In this document: positions 1 to 7,237 of the stretch, one piece after another
Numbering within the stretch: the stretch's first letter is position 1
How the letters are laid out: each line of letters begins with the position of its first letter
Source: JAVBLF01 sp031553675
GTDB lineage: Bacteria; Bacillota; Clostridia; Christensenellales; CALWSW01
Direction: 5' to 3'
Assembly: GCA_031553675.1 (NCBI GenBank)
Contig: JAVBLF010000040.1
Location: 1-8,352, forward strand
DNA length: 8,352 nucleotides
Made by a program: the position numbers and the translations under genes
Notes under the pieces: generated by a model
The model's input: the letters and a program-made list of their open reading frames with translations, nothing else
What the model was told of the DNA's origin: nothing
Database searches by the model: none

Positions 1-110
1 TTCTTTTTTTTTCCTGCACATTTGGGTTTTATTCTTTTGTGCGGGGTGCTTTCTAAACTCCCCCACACTTCCTGTTTGGTTTTTTGGGGCGCTGGTGGGG
101 GTTATTAACA
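1..110. other. Low-complexity T-rich and C/G-run intergenic stretch
   Basis: No gene is supported here. The plus strand opens with a long T-run and then alternates T-rich patches with runs of C and G, unlike the even GC-rich composition of the rest of the window. Two structures can form. One pairs GTGCGGGG (39-46 region) with CCCCCAC (60-66), seven pairs with one bulged C. The other pairs GGGGG (97-101) with the C-run at 111-117 around a short AT loop. Neither is followed by a T-tract on the minus strand, so neither is a convincing terminator for the sel operon, whose end must lie further left or be rho-dependent. Confidence 0.5.
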
Positions 111-297
111 CCCCCCCGCTGCAACAGAATGGCCTTTCGACACGTTGCGGATTGTAACGCTTGATTCGCATTATCAATCGCCCGTTGCGGCAAAACAGCC
201 TCACGATATGTTAAGTTAGTAACGCTTGATTCGCATTGTTAATCGCCCGCTGCAACGAAACGGCTTCGCGTTAGGTTAGCACCCCTGATTCGCATTG
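111..297. repeat. Imperfect tandem repeat, about 65-bp unit
   Basis: Two near-complete units (155-219 and 220-279) begin with the same 18 bases, TAACGCTTGATTCGCATT. Each continues through a CCCGYTGC core (181 and 246) to a TTARGTTAG tail. A partial unit before them has CCCGCTGCAAC at 115-125, and a partial unit after them repeats TGATTCGCATT at 286-296, immediately before the stop codon of the QueG-like gene. Core spacing is 66, 65 and then about 59 bp. The units have diverged by substitutions and a small deletion, so the array is not recent. There are no spacers and no strong palindrome shared by all units, so it is not a CRISPR. Function unknown. Confidence 0.85.
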
Positions 298-1044
298 TCA
301 TTCTACATACGCGCAAGGCCCTGCGACGACACATTTTCCGCAGACTTCACAGTCGTCGTACTGGGGAAAGCGCCGACTGTTTTCGATGCAACGCGCGAAG
401 CAGCGCTGTTTGTCCATCGATTCGGGCGAGAGAGCATGCGCCGGGCATTGTTTTTCGCAGACGCGGCAACCGCCGTTTCGGAAGTAAAGGCAGGGCTCCT
501 CGGAGCTGCGCTGTCCCGGCGTCAAAGCAGCCGCCGTGATCGCGCTGCCGTAACGCCCCGCACCGCCGCGCGGCGTGATCAACATGTGGTTCAGCCCGAA
601 ACGTCCCAGACCGGCGACGAAAGCAGCGCTTCGGTGCGACCAGGCGCACGCGAGCGTAACGCGGTCAAAGGCAGCGGTCGGCGGGATGGTCGCGGCGGCC
701 ACACCGGCTTCCCTCAGATGGTCCGCCACTGCGCCGCTGACCGAAGCGAGCAGTCGGTTCAGGGTGTCGTAAGACTCCGCCCAGAGCAGAGAAGGGTCAT
801 CGCCCTCTCGATTGCTTTCGACGACCTCGCGCGAAAAGGGCACGAAGAACGAGATGACGCTCTTGGCGTCTGTGAGGATGTCGCGGGGGTGGAGATGGTG
901 TTCGCCGACGACGGCCCGAATTTCGTCGTATAGCGGGTCGTCCGCCGCAGAAAAACCGACGATCGGTTCGCGAAAGAGCGATGCCCGTTCCGAGGAAGCG
1001 ACTTCCTTGCGAATGACATCGATGATGCCTTGCTCCAGATCCAT
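298..1044 (-). CDS. QueG-like 4Fe-4S protein, last gene of the sel operon
   Basis: This encodes a 248-residue soluble iron-sulfur protein related to the catalytic and ferredoxin parts of epoxyqueuosine reductase (QueG). Residues 135-172 carry the family signature: a Trp-Ser-His-Arg segment, then AGLGRFGLNHMLITPRG, then GRYGS. The C-terminal third has ten cysteines: 185, 193, 196 and 200 (C-x7-C-x2-C-x3-C-P), 215 and 219, and 232, 235, 238 and 244 (CEVCGKC...PC), enough for two 4Fe-4S clusters. True QueG proteins are much longer (roughly 310-380 residues) and end in HEAT-like repeats, which this lacks, so tRNA queuosine synthesis should not be assumed. The start at 1044 is preceded by GAAAGGCGG at a good distance; an upstream ATG at 1104 would overlap lysR by 47 bp and has no support. 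It begins 13 bp after lysR, so it is part of the selA-selB-lysR transcript. Substrate unknown; a redox role linked to selenium use is inference from context. Confidence 0.82.
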   Translation of the reverse strand: MDLEQGIIDVIRKEVASSERASLFREPIVGFSAADDPLYDEIRAVVGEHHLHPRDILTDAKSVISFFVPFSREVVESNREGDDPSLLWAESYDTLNRLLASVSGAVADHLREAGVAAATIPPTAAFDRVTLACAWSHRSAAFVAGLGRFGLNHMLITPRGGAGRYGSAITAAALTPGQRSSEEPCLYFRNGGCRVCEKQCPAHALSPESMDKQRCFARCIENSRRFPQYDDCEVCGKCVVAGPCAYVE

Positions 1045-1057
1045 CGTGTACCGCCTT

Positions 1058-1975
1058 TCAGCCGCGCGTATGGGCGCAAGCCTCACCATACTGTGCGCGT
1101 ACAAAAGCCATCAGGCCAGCCGCCGCCGGGGAGAGCGCCTGTTTTTCCAGCGTGACCATGTAGAGTTTGCGAAAGAGGCTGGGGTGATCGATCGGGAAAG
1201 CGCGCACGAGTCCGACGCGTTCGAAGGCGGCGACGGCCTCGAGCGAGAGGATCGAGATGCCCAGCCCTTCGCTGACCGAGTGCTTGATGCTCTCGGGGTC
1301 GTCCATCGTCGCGGCGACAGGGAGATGCGCGATGTCGATGCCGATCGACTCGAAGTAGCGTTCGGTTTCCTTGCGTGTGCCCGAACCCGATTCGCGCAAG
1401 ATGAAAGGTTCCGTTCGAAAGAGCGCGGGATCCCAAGTCGCCATTTGGTCGAACTTTCCGTGGGCAGGTGTGATCACGACGAGGCGGTCGTTCCAAAACG
1501 GCTCGTAGCGGCAGTGTTTGGACGGGATGATCGTGCCGGTGAACCCGATCTCGGCCTTGCGTTCGAGCAGGTACTGCACGACCTTTTTGCTGTCGCAGCG
1601 CAAGACGTGAAAGCTGACGTCGGATTCGCATTTTCGAAAGGCGGGCAGGATGTTGGGCAACACGTATTGCGCCGGTATGGTCGAAGCCCCGATCGTGAGC
1701 AGGCGTTCTTTGCGTTTGCCGTCGGGCAGAAAGAGACGCAGGGCGTTGTCCCGCAGTTGGAGCATATCGCGGGCGTAGTCGTAGAGCAGCAGGCCGCTCT
1801 CGGTGGGGAGGACTTCCTTATAGGTGCGCAGAAAAAGCTTGGATTGGAGTTCGTTTTCCAGCGACTTGATGTGGGCGCTCACCGTCGGTTGGGTCAGGTA
1901 GAGTTTTTGCGCCGCCTTCGAAAAACTCCGTTCGTTGACGACCTGCACGAACACGTCGAGCTGTTTGAGATCCAT
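1058..1975 (-). CDS. LysR-type regulator of the selenium operon
   Basis: This is a 305-residue LysR-family transcription factor. Residues 2-61 form the winged helix-turn-helix: it begins MDLKQLDVFV, and the recognition helix follows SFSKAAQKLYLTQPTVSAHIK. Residues 91-290 form the periplasmic-binding-protein-like effector domain, with the RESGSGTR loop at 194-201 and SEGLGISILS at 235-244, as in CysB/CysL-type members. A recognised LysR subgroup is associated with selenium metabolism in Firmicutes, and the position directly behind selB fits it; I recall this rather than having searched. The inducer is unknown. It is the third gene of the selAB transcript, so it may control its own operon. The start at 1975 is chosen because GAAAGG lies 9 nt upstream; the alternative ATG at 1984 abuts that motif. 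Confidence 0.93.
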   Translation of the reverse strand: MDLKQLDVFVQVVNERSFSKAAQKLYLTQPTVSAHIKSLENELQSKLFLRTYKEVLPTESGLLLYDYARDMLQLRDNALRLFLPDGKRKERLLTIGASTIPAQYVLPNILPAFRKCESDVSFHVLRCDSKKVVQYLLERKAEIGFTGTIIPSKHCRYEPFWNDRLVVITPAHGKFDQMATWDPALFRTEPFILRESGSGTRKETERYFESIGIDIAHLPVAATMDDPESIKHSVSEGLGISILSLEAVAAFERVGLVRAFPIDHPSLFRKLYMVTLEKQALSPAAAGLMAFVRAQYGEACAHTRG

Positions 1976-1980
1976 CAGTC

Positions 1981-3897
1981 TCATCCTTTCGGGTTCGCAA
2001 GTGTGCGGGCATCTCCCAACTTCTTGGTCACGCGTTTGCGGTCGAGGTATTCGAGGAGGGCGACGGCATATTTGCGCGAAGTCCCCAGCGCGTCGCGAAA
2101 TTCGGCCAGCGTGATCGAACCGTGCGCGGCGACGTGCGCTTGCAGAAGCGCGATTGCGCGTTCAAACGCGTCGCGGTGCATGTGGATCTGCGGCGCGAGG
2201 GGCAACAGTTTGCCGTCCTCGACGAAAGCGTCGAGCACTTGCTTGGCGTCTTTGGCTTGCTTGGGAAAGAGGTCGAGCACGTCCTGGGTCGTGGGCGGCT
2301 CGAAAGCGCCTTCGAGGTAGCAGGTCTCGATTTTCGCGGCGATGGCCGCCTTTTTTTCGTCGTATTGCACGGTGAAACCGGCGAGCGCCACGCGGCCGTT
2401 TTCGAGCCGGATTTTCTCCTGCCGCGCAAAAAGAGCCAGCACCGCCAAGCGTTCGGCTGCTTCGGCGCGGGGCAGGAAGTGCGCCCGCAGTTCATCCACG
2501 CGCAGACCGCTCTGGAGCGGTTGGGCGGCGTGGTGCGCTTCGAGGAGGGCTCGCAATTTGTCCCAAAGCTGTCCGGCGTAGGCGCTGTGGATGTCAACGT
2601 CGTCGGTCAGCGGGTCGATCGCGCCCGACGCGACGAAACCGTCGCGCAGCGCCGCGAAGTCGCCGTCCGACAGGGCGAGCGCCGTTTGCACATCGCGTCG
2701 AGGCGCGAAATGGGCGCTCCCTTCGTAGAATAGCGCGAGCGCCTTGTCCTCGAGCGAGCCGCTTTCCTTGGCGGCCAAGCGCTCGAGCACGGCGTCGTCG
2801 TGGCGGCGGTGCTTGGCAGGTTGCTCGCTCAGGATCGTGCCGCCCCCCACCGTCTCGACCGGCGAATAAAAGCGCAGCACGAAGCGATCGCCTGCCTTGA
2901 CAGCGACGGGCTCGGTGAAGCGGAGCTGCGCAAAACCCTCCTCGCCTGCATGTAGCACATCGCCTTCCAGCAGCACGATCTTGCAGAGGGCGTCGCGCGC
3001 GCCATGGTAGAAGTGCAGGCGCGAACCGCTCCGGATTTCGCGCGGGCAGCCGGACAGGATGCGCGCTTTGACGTCGAGCATGCGCGTGGGCTTGAGCGCG
3101 CCCGGCGGCGCGAGGACATCGCCCCGATCGACTTCGGTCTTCTTTACGCCCGCGAGGTTGACGGCGACGCGTTGTCCGGCAAAGGCGCGTTCGGCGTCTT
3201 CGCCGTGAACCTGGAGGTTGCGCGCCCTCGTCAGCATGCCGCCCGGGTAGATCGCGATCTCCTCGCCCTCTTTGAGGCTGCCTTCCACGAGTGTGCCCGT
3301 GATCACGGTTCCAAAGCCGTCAACCGAGAATACGCGGTCGATCGGAATGCGAAACGGAAGCGCGGCGTTCTTTTCGCGCACGCCATCGAGGGCTTCGAAG
3401 ATCGCGTTTTGCAGCGCGGGTATCCCCTCCCCCGTCGCCGCCGAAACGCGATAGACGGGCGCGCCTTCCAAAAAGGTGCCGGATACGCGCTCTTTCGCCT
3501 CCTCTTCCACCATGTCGATCCAATCCGGCTCGGCCAGGTCGCTCTTGGTCAGCACGATGAAGCCGCTCGGGATGTCGAGCAGCGACAGGATGCCGAGGTG
3601 CTCGATCGTCTGGGGCATGAAGCCTTCGTCCGCCGCGACGACCAGCAGCACCAAATCCATGCCGCCGACGCCCGCCAGCATGTTTTTGATGAAGCGTTCG
3701 TGGCCCGGCACGTCGATGATGCCCGCCCGACCGCCGCCGGGGAGGTCGAGGTAGGCGAAACCCAGCTCGATCGTGATGCCGCGCTTTTTTTCTTCGATCA
3801 GGCGATCGGTGTCGATGCCGGTCAGCGCCTTGATCAAGAGCGTTTTGCCGTGATCGACGTGTCCGGCTGTGCCGATGATGCTGTGCTTGCGTTGCAT
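1981..3897 (-). CDS. selB: Selenocysteine-specific elongation factor SelB
   Basis: SelB is a GTPase that replaces EF-Tu for Sec-tRNA(Sec) and carries it to the ribosome at UGA codons followed by a SECIS hairpin. The 638-residue length fits the family. GTPase motifs are intact: GHVDHGKT (12-19), RGITIELGF (39-47, switch I), DVPGHERF (62-69), TKSD (117-120) and the SAATG loop (152-156). Domain II follows, with DGFGTVITGTL (193-202 region). Domain III runs to about 355 and ends in FYSPVETVGGG. Residues about 365-638 form the SelB-specific winged-helix array; the last unit, with SRKYAVALLEYLDR at 607-620, is the typical SECIS-binding end. The start at 3897 has GGAGGAGGTG about 8 nt upstream and lies 5 bp after the selA stop. 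An open frame continuing to 4434 is the antisense-free upstream extension through selA and is not used. Cytoplasmic. Confidence 0.97.
   Translation of the reverse strand: MQRKHSIIGTAGHVDHGKTLLIKALTGIDTDRLIEEKKRGITIELGFAYLDLPGGGRAGIIDVPGHERFIKNMLAGVGGMDLVLLVVAADEGFMPQTIEHLGILSLLDIPSGFIVLTKSDLAEPDWIDMVEEEAKERVSGTFLEGAPVYRVSAATGEGIPALQNAIFEALDGVREKNAALPFRIPIDRVFSVDGFGTVITGTLVEGSLKEGEEIAIYPGGMLTRARNLQVHGEDAERAFAGQRVAVNLAGVKKTEVDRGDVLAPPGALKPTRMLDVKARILSGCPREIRSGSRLHFYHGARDALCKIVLLEGDVLHAGEEGFAQLRFTEPVAVKAGDRFVLRFYSPVETVGGGTILSEQPAKHRRHDDAVLERLAAKESGSLEDKALALFYEGSAHFAPRRDVQTALALSDGDFAALRDGFVASGAIDPLTDDVDIHSAYAGQLWDKLRALLEAHHAAQPLQSGLRVDELRAHFLPRAEAAERLAVLALFARQEKIRLENGRVALAGFTVQYDEKKAAIAAKIETCYLEGAFEPPTTQDVLDLFPKQAKDAKQVLDAFVEDGKLLPLAPQIHMHRDAFERAIALLQAHVAAHGSITLAEFRDALGTSRKYAVALLEYLDRKRVTKKLGDARTLANPKG
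1985..1990 (-). promoter_or_regulatory. Ribosome binding site that decides the lysR start
   Basis: GAAAGG on the minus strand, 9 nt before the ATG at 1975 and directly touching the ATG at 1984. The 1984 ATG overlaps the selB TGA as ATGA, the usual coupling arrangement, but with no spacing it could not use this site. The site lies inside the last codons of selB, so the two genes are probably translationally coupled either way. Confidence 0.6.
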
Positions 3898-3902
3898 CTC
3901 AA

Positions 3903-5300
3903 TCACACCTCCTCCAACACGCGCGAACAAGCCTGCGCGACACAATCGATCATCGCCGGCGGGATGGTGCGCACGTCGAGCCAATAGCGGTCCTTGTGGA
4001 TGCACCCGACGACGGGACATGGCCCGCCGCGCATGCGGGCATCGAAGGCGTCGAGCGAGAGACCGTCGGGACGGATCGCGACGGCGCGGGACGGGATCGT
4101 CTGGCCGGGCACCGACCCGCCGCCCACCTGCCCTTCCGAGGGGAGAACGCAGGCGTCGAGTTTGGGGTGGCGTTCGACGATCGCCGCGAGAAGGGCTTGC
4201 GCCCTTTCCTCCAGCTCGCCTTCGCTGGCGTTCAGCATCTCGAGTACCGGTATCTGGCGTGCCGTCACTGGATCGCGGTAGGCGCGCAGCGTCGTCTCGA
4301 GTACGGCAAGCGTCAGCTTGTCGATGCGGACAGCGCGGGCGAGTGGGTGGCGCTTCATGGCTTCGATCGGCGCTTTTCGGCCGACGGCGATGCCCGCCTG
4401 TGGCCCGCCGAGCAGCTTGTCGCCGCTGAAACACACGACGTCCGCCCCCGCCGCCAGGCCTTCACAGGCGGTCGGTTCATCGAAGGGCAAAAGGTCGGGC
4501 AGATGGCCCAACGCACCGCTCCCGAGGTCGTAGAGCAGCGGGATGCCGCGTGCCTTGGCGAGCCTGGACAGTTCTGCGACGCCGACCTCCTCCGAAAACC
4601 CCACGATCTTGAAGTTGCTCGTATGCACCTTGAGGATGGCGCCGCAGCGCTCGGGGTCGATGGCCGTTTCGTAATCGGACAGGCGTGTCTTGTTCGTCGT
4701 GCCGACCTCGATCAGATGGCTGCCACTCTCGCGCAGGATGTCGGGCACGCGAAATTGCCCGCCGATCTCGACGAGTTCGCCCCGCGAAATGATCACGTCC
4801 TTGCCGCGCGTCAAGGCGGAGAGCATGAGCAACACGGCGGCGGCGTTGTTGTTGACGGCCATACCCGCTTCCGCACCGGTCAGTTTCGTCAACAGTCCTT
4901 CGACGTGGCTGTGGCGGCTGCCCCGTTCGCCCGTCGCCAAGTCGTATTCGAGCGTCGAATAGCCGCCCATCGCTTCGGCGAGGCCGTTCATTTGTTCCAT
5001 CCCCAGCGGCGCGCGCCCGAGATTGGTGTGCAGCACGATGCCGGTCGCGTTGATCACGCGGCAGAGGTGGGGGGCCATCTGCGCTTCGACGCGTGCCCGG
5101 ACATCCGCCGCGATCGCGTCGATCGACGGAATCGGATCGCCCTTTCCTTCCAAAGCCGCCGCGCGTACCGCTTGCAGCGCGTCGCGAACGGCCTCGAGGA
5201 CGAGCGTGCGGGGCGTCTGCCCGCATACGGAATCCCGCAGCGCCGCATCCAAAACTTCATCGACCTTGGGGATGGCGCGCAGGTAAGCATTTCGATCCAT
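3903..5300 (-). CDS. selA: L-seryl-tRNA(Sec) selenium transferase SelA
   Basis: SelA is a PLP enzyme that converts Ser-tRNA(Sec) to Sec-tRNA(Sec) using selenophosphate from SelD. The product is 465 residues, full length for the bacterial family. The N-terminal tRNA-binding region (1-75) starts with the usual RAIPKVDEVL. RVINATGIVLHTNLGRAPL at 81-99 and EYDLATGERGSR at 118-129 are family hallmarks. NNNAAAVLL (150-158) and YDLGSGAL (257-264) build the cofactor site. The PLP lysine is Lys295 in FSGDKLLGGPQAG (291-303), the same number as in Escherichia coli. The start at 5300 has AAAGGG about 7 nt upstream and lies about 46 nt after a predicted transcription start. It is the first gene of the sel operon. 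No selC or selD is present in the window. The frame stays open upstream into modC, but those residues show no homology to the family. Confidence 0.97.
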   Translation of the reverse strand: MDRNAYLRAIPKVDEVLDAALRDSVCGQTPRTLVLEAVRDALQAVRAAALEGKGDPIPSIDAIAADVRARVEAQMAPHLCRVINATGIVLHTNLGRAPLGMEQMNGLAEAMGGYSTLEYDLATGERGSRHSHVEGLLTKLTGAEAGMAVNNNAAAVLLMLSALTRGKDVIISRGELVEIGGQFRVPDILRESGSHLIEVGTTNKTRLSDYETAIDPERCGAILKVHTSNFKIVGFSEEVGVAELSRLAKARGIPLLYDLGSGALGHLPDLLPFDEPTACEGLAAGADVVCFSGDKLLGGPQAGIAVGRKAPIEAMKRHPLARAVRIDKLTLAVLETTLRAYRDPVTARQIPVLEMLNASEGELEERAQALLAAIVERHPKLDACVLPSEGQVGGGSVPGQTIPSRAVAIRPDGLSLDAFDARMRGGPCPVVGCIHKDRYWLDVRTIPPAMIDCVAQACSRVLEEV

Positions 5301-5352
5301 ATCGTTTCCCTTTGGATTCTTGCATTGGGATATCAAAAGAAGCTGTAAGACA

Positions 5353-5381
5353 ACTATATCGAAAAAATCTATGGATGTCCA
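5353..5381 (-). promoter_or_regulatory. Promoter of the selA-selB-lysR-queG-like operon
   Basis: On the minus strand, TGGACA (5376-5381, five of six bases of the sigma-70/sigma-A -35 consensus) and TATAGT (5353-5358, five of six of the -10) are separated by exactly 17 bp. Transcription should start near 5346, giving a leader of about 46 nt before selA. The promoter lies just after the modC terminator, so the two operons are probably expressed separately. I see no clear operator palindrome beside it. Confidence 0.8.
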
Positions 5382-5390
5382 GAGCACAGC

Positions 5391-5413
5391 AAAAAAGTGG
5401 CACGGAGCCACTT
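5391..5413 (-). terminator. Rho-independent terminator after modC
   Basis: Directly after the modC TGA, the minus strand has a perfect 7-bp stem, AAGTGGC pairing with GCCACTT, around the 5-nt loop TCCGT. The T-run TTTTTT begins inside the 3' arm. It ends the modABC transcript before the selA promoter. Confidence 0.92.
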
Positions 5414-6454
5414 TCAGCACAGGAGCAAAACCTTGTCGGGCGAAACACCGAGATGTGGGGGCGCGGATTCTGGGTTTTCGCCCCTGGCTGCCTTCCACCA
5501 GATCGTGTCCGCATCGTCTCTGCCGCGATCGTTCCGGAAGATCAGATCCCGCTCGAAGGGGCTTTCGATCCATTCGAGTGCGCGGACGGGGATCGCGTTG
5601 ACGGCATCGCGGTCGCACGGCGTGAAATCGTGCGCGCGGATGCCGACGTGGGTCATGCCTTCGGGGACGGGGGGCACGACGCTCAGATCGACGTCCCAGT
5701 CGAGCGCTCGCACGAGGTCATGGGAGATTGGCATCGCGCGCGACAGGTTTTTGCAGCCGGTCAGCCGCGCTGTGACGAGCTTGCCCGGCTGCGCAAACAG
5801 GCCGCGGGTCTCGCCGAAGGAGGCCACCCGCCCTTCGTCGATCGTCAAGAGTGCGGGGCAGAGCCGAAAAACCTCGTCACGGCTGTGCGTGACCATCACG
5901 ACGTCGCCCTGGTAGCCGTCGAGGAGATCCTTCATCTCGATCTGGAGCGCTTCTTTCAAATGGGCATCCAGCGCGGAAAACGGTTCGTCGAGCAATAGGG
6001 CTTCGGGTTGGTAAGCCCAAATGCGGGCCAGCGCGACGCGTTGTTGCTGCCCGCCCGAAAGCTGCGATGGGTAGCGCGCCTCCAGCCCTGTCAGCGAAAA
6101 GCGCTCGATCAGCCCGTCGATTGCCTTTTGCTTGGCGGATGCTTCCCCCACGATCGCGCAAGCGATGTTCTGGGCAATCGTCATGTTCGGAAAGAGTGCG
6201 TAGTTCTGAAAGAGGTAGCCGATCTTGCGCTTTTGTGGCGCAAGATTCACGCGTTTCGCGCTGTCGAAGAGCACGCGCCCGTTGCATGTGATCCGTCCTT
6301 CGTCGGGCGTTTCGATGCCGGCGATGCAGCGAAGCGTCATGCTCTTCCCGCTGCCCGACGCGCCGAGCATACCGAGCGGTCGTCCTCCCGATTCGAAGGC
6401 GACATCCAACGTAAAGCCTTTGAGGCGCTTTCGGATCGCAACCGACAGGCTCAT
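5414..6454 (-). CDS. modC: Molybdate ABC transporter ATP-binding protein ModC
   Basis: This 346-residue ATPase drives molybdate import through ModB. The nucleotide-binding domain (about 1-225) is complete: Walker A GASGSGKS (31-38), Q-loop Gln83 in LFQNYALFPNMT, signature LSGGQQQR (132-139), Walker B LLLDEP (153-158), D-loop SALD and H-loop His190 in MVTHSRDEV. Residues 230-346 form a C-terminal regulatory region with GIRAHDF near 269-275; it resembles that of Clostridia-type molybdate/sulfate/tungstate ATPases, and I cannot identify a standard Mop/TOBE fold by eye. The ATG overlaps the modB stop as ATGA, and GAAAGGGGGGC precedes it, so translation is coupled. Sulfate or tungstate as substrate is possible, but the modA and modB partners favour molybdate. 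It is followed at once by a terminator. Confidence 0.93.
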   Translation of the reverse strand: MSLSVAIRKRLKGFTLDVAFESGGRPLGMLGASGSGKSMTLRCIAGIETPDEGRITCNGRVLFDSAKRVNLAPQKRKIGYLFQNYALFPNMTIAQNIACAIVGEASAKQKAIDGLIERFSLTGLEARYPSQLSGGQQQRVALARIWAYQPEALLLDEPFSALDAHLKEALQIEMKDLLDGYQGDVVMVTHSRDEVFRLCPALLTIDEGRVASFGETRGLFAQPGKLVTARLTGCKNLSRAMPISHDLVRALDWDVDLSVVPPVPEGMTHVGIRAHDFTPCDRDAVNAIPVRALEWIESPFERDLIFRNDRGRDDADTIWWKAARGENPESAPPHLGVSPDKVLLLC

Positions 6455-7137
6455 CCCTTGCCCCCCTTTCGGAGGTAGCGGCGTTCGCGCGCGGCAAAGG
6501 CGTTCATCCCGAGCACGACGAGAAACGCTGTCGCGGCGAGTATGCCGACGTAGGCGTAAGCGCCCTCCATGTCGCCGCCCGCCACCGCCGAATACACGGC
6601 GAGGGGGAGCGTGCGGGTTTTGCCGACGATGTTGCCCGCGATCATGGCCGTCGCGCCGAATTCGCCCAAACCACGCGCAAAGGCCAATATGCCGCCCGAC
6701 GCCACGCCCGGCAATGCGAGCGGCATGACGACCCGCCAAAAGATCCGCCATTCCGGCATGCCGATCGTGCGCGCCGCGTCGACGAGATTGCCATCGACCT
6801 GTTCGAACGCACCGCGCGCGCTGCGGTACATGAGCGGAAACGAGATCACGACGGCGGCGATGACGGTGGCCGCCCAGGAGAAGACGATCTTGACGCCCAG
6901 CCAGTCGAGCAAAAACGCGCCGAGTGGACGCTGAACGCCGAAGAGGTAGAGCAGAAAAAAGCCCGCGACCGTGGGCGGCAGGACGAGGGGCAGCGTCAGG
7001 ATCGCGTCGAGGATGGCCTTGGCGCGTTCGTCGCGCAGCGCAACGACCAGCCATGCCGCCGCGATGCCAAACGCGAACGTGAAGGCGATCGAAACCGACG
7101 CGGTTTTGAGCGAGATCCAGACGGCAGACATGTCCAT
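6451..7137 (-). CDS. modB: Molybdate ABC transporter permease ModB
   Basis: ModB is the membrane channel of the importer. It has 228 residues, normal for the family, with about five hydrophobic segments near 11-33, 46-68, 84-105, 141-163 and 195-216. TLPLVLPPTVAGFFLLYLFG at 48-67 is a strongly conserved molybdate-permease segment. The cytoplasmic EAA loop that docks on ModC is at about 119-144 (DAARTIGMPEWRIFWRVVMP). ARGLGEFGATAMIAGN (154-169) is also a family signature. The start at 7137 is supported by GGAGGTG about 6 nt upstream; a second ATG two codons on is possible. It begins 100 bp after modA, a gap holding two stem-loops, and overlaps modC by 4 bp. Confidence 0.95.
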   Translation of the reverse strand: MDMSAVWISLKTASVSIAFTFAFGIAAAWLVVALRDERAKAILDAILTLPLVLPPTVAGFFLLYLFGVQRPLGAFLLDWLGVKIVFSWAATVIAAVVISFPLMYRSARGAFEQVDGNLVDAARTIGMPEWRIFWRVVMPLALPGVASGGILAFARGLGEFGATAMIAGNIVGKTRTLPLAVYSAVAGGDMEGAYAYVGILAATAFLVVLGMNAFAARERRYLRKGGKG

Positions 7138-7154
7138 ACAGGCACCTCCAGCGG

Positions 7155-7172
7155 TGTAAGCGTTCGCCTACA
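7155..7172 (-). promoter_or_regulatory. Small hairpin next to the modB ribosome binding site
   Basis: The minus-strand RNA can fold UGUAGGC against GCUUACA (one G-U pair) with the tetraloop GAAC, seven pairs. It ends about 6 nt before the GGAGGTG of modB. In that place it could modulate ModB translation, or simply keep the site clear of the larger stem-loop upstream. No protein or ligand can be assigned. Confidence 0.35.
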
Positions 7173-7177
7173 TACAA

Positions 7178-7210
7178 TGACAAGCCTATCACAGACGGAC
7201 AGGCTTGTCA
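7178..7210 (-). promoter_or_regulatory. Stem-loop between modA and modB
   Basis: A perfect 10-bp inverted repeat, TGACAAGCCT (7178-7187) and AGGCTTGTCA (7201-7210), surrounds a 13-nt loop, 27 nt after the modA stop. The minus-strand 3' flank (TTGTATG) is only weakly T-rich, so it is at best a leaky terminator. Structures like this after a binding-protein gene are known to protect or truncate the message so that the binding protein is made in excess over permease and ATPase. That role here is inference. An operator is less likely inside the transcript. Confidence 0.6.
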
Positions 7211-7237
7211 CTTTGAAATCGAGGCATTTTGCAGCGT

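Noticed and set aside
111..297. CRISPR array or tRNA-Sec gene
   Set aside because: Units are about 65 bp and contiguous without spacers, and no acceptor stem or T-loop sequence of a tRNA is present.
266..300. Read-through of the TGA ending the QueG-like gene, adding eight codons with a cysteine before TAA
   Set aside because: The extension falls in the tandem repeat, no SECIS-like hairpin follows, and the protein already ends where the family normally does.
1045..1104. Upstream start for the QueG-like protein
   Set aside because: It would overlap lysR, adds a non-conserved 20-residue stretch, and lacks a ribosome binding site, whereas the 1044 start has a good one.
812..2320. A 502-codon plus-strand open frame
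   Set aside because: It lies antisense to lysR, selB and the QueG-like gene, and shows no domain and no ribosome binding site. It is a product of GC-rich codon structure.
3004..5348. Long plus-strand open frames opposite selB and selA (3004-3987 and 3996-5348)
   Set aside because: Compositions rich in Arg, Asp, Val and Gln mirror the reverse of real genes; no recognisable family, and SelA and SelB on the other strand are unambiguous.
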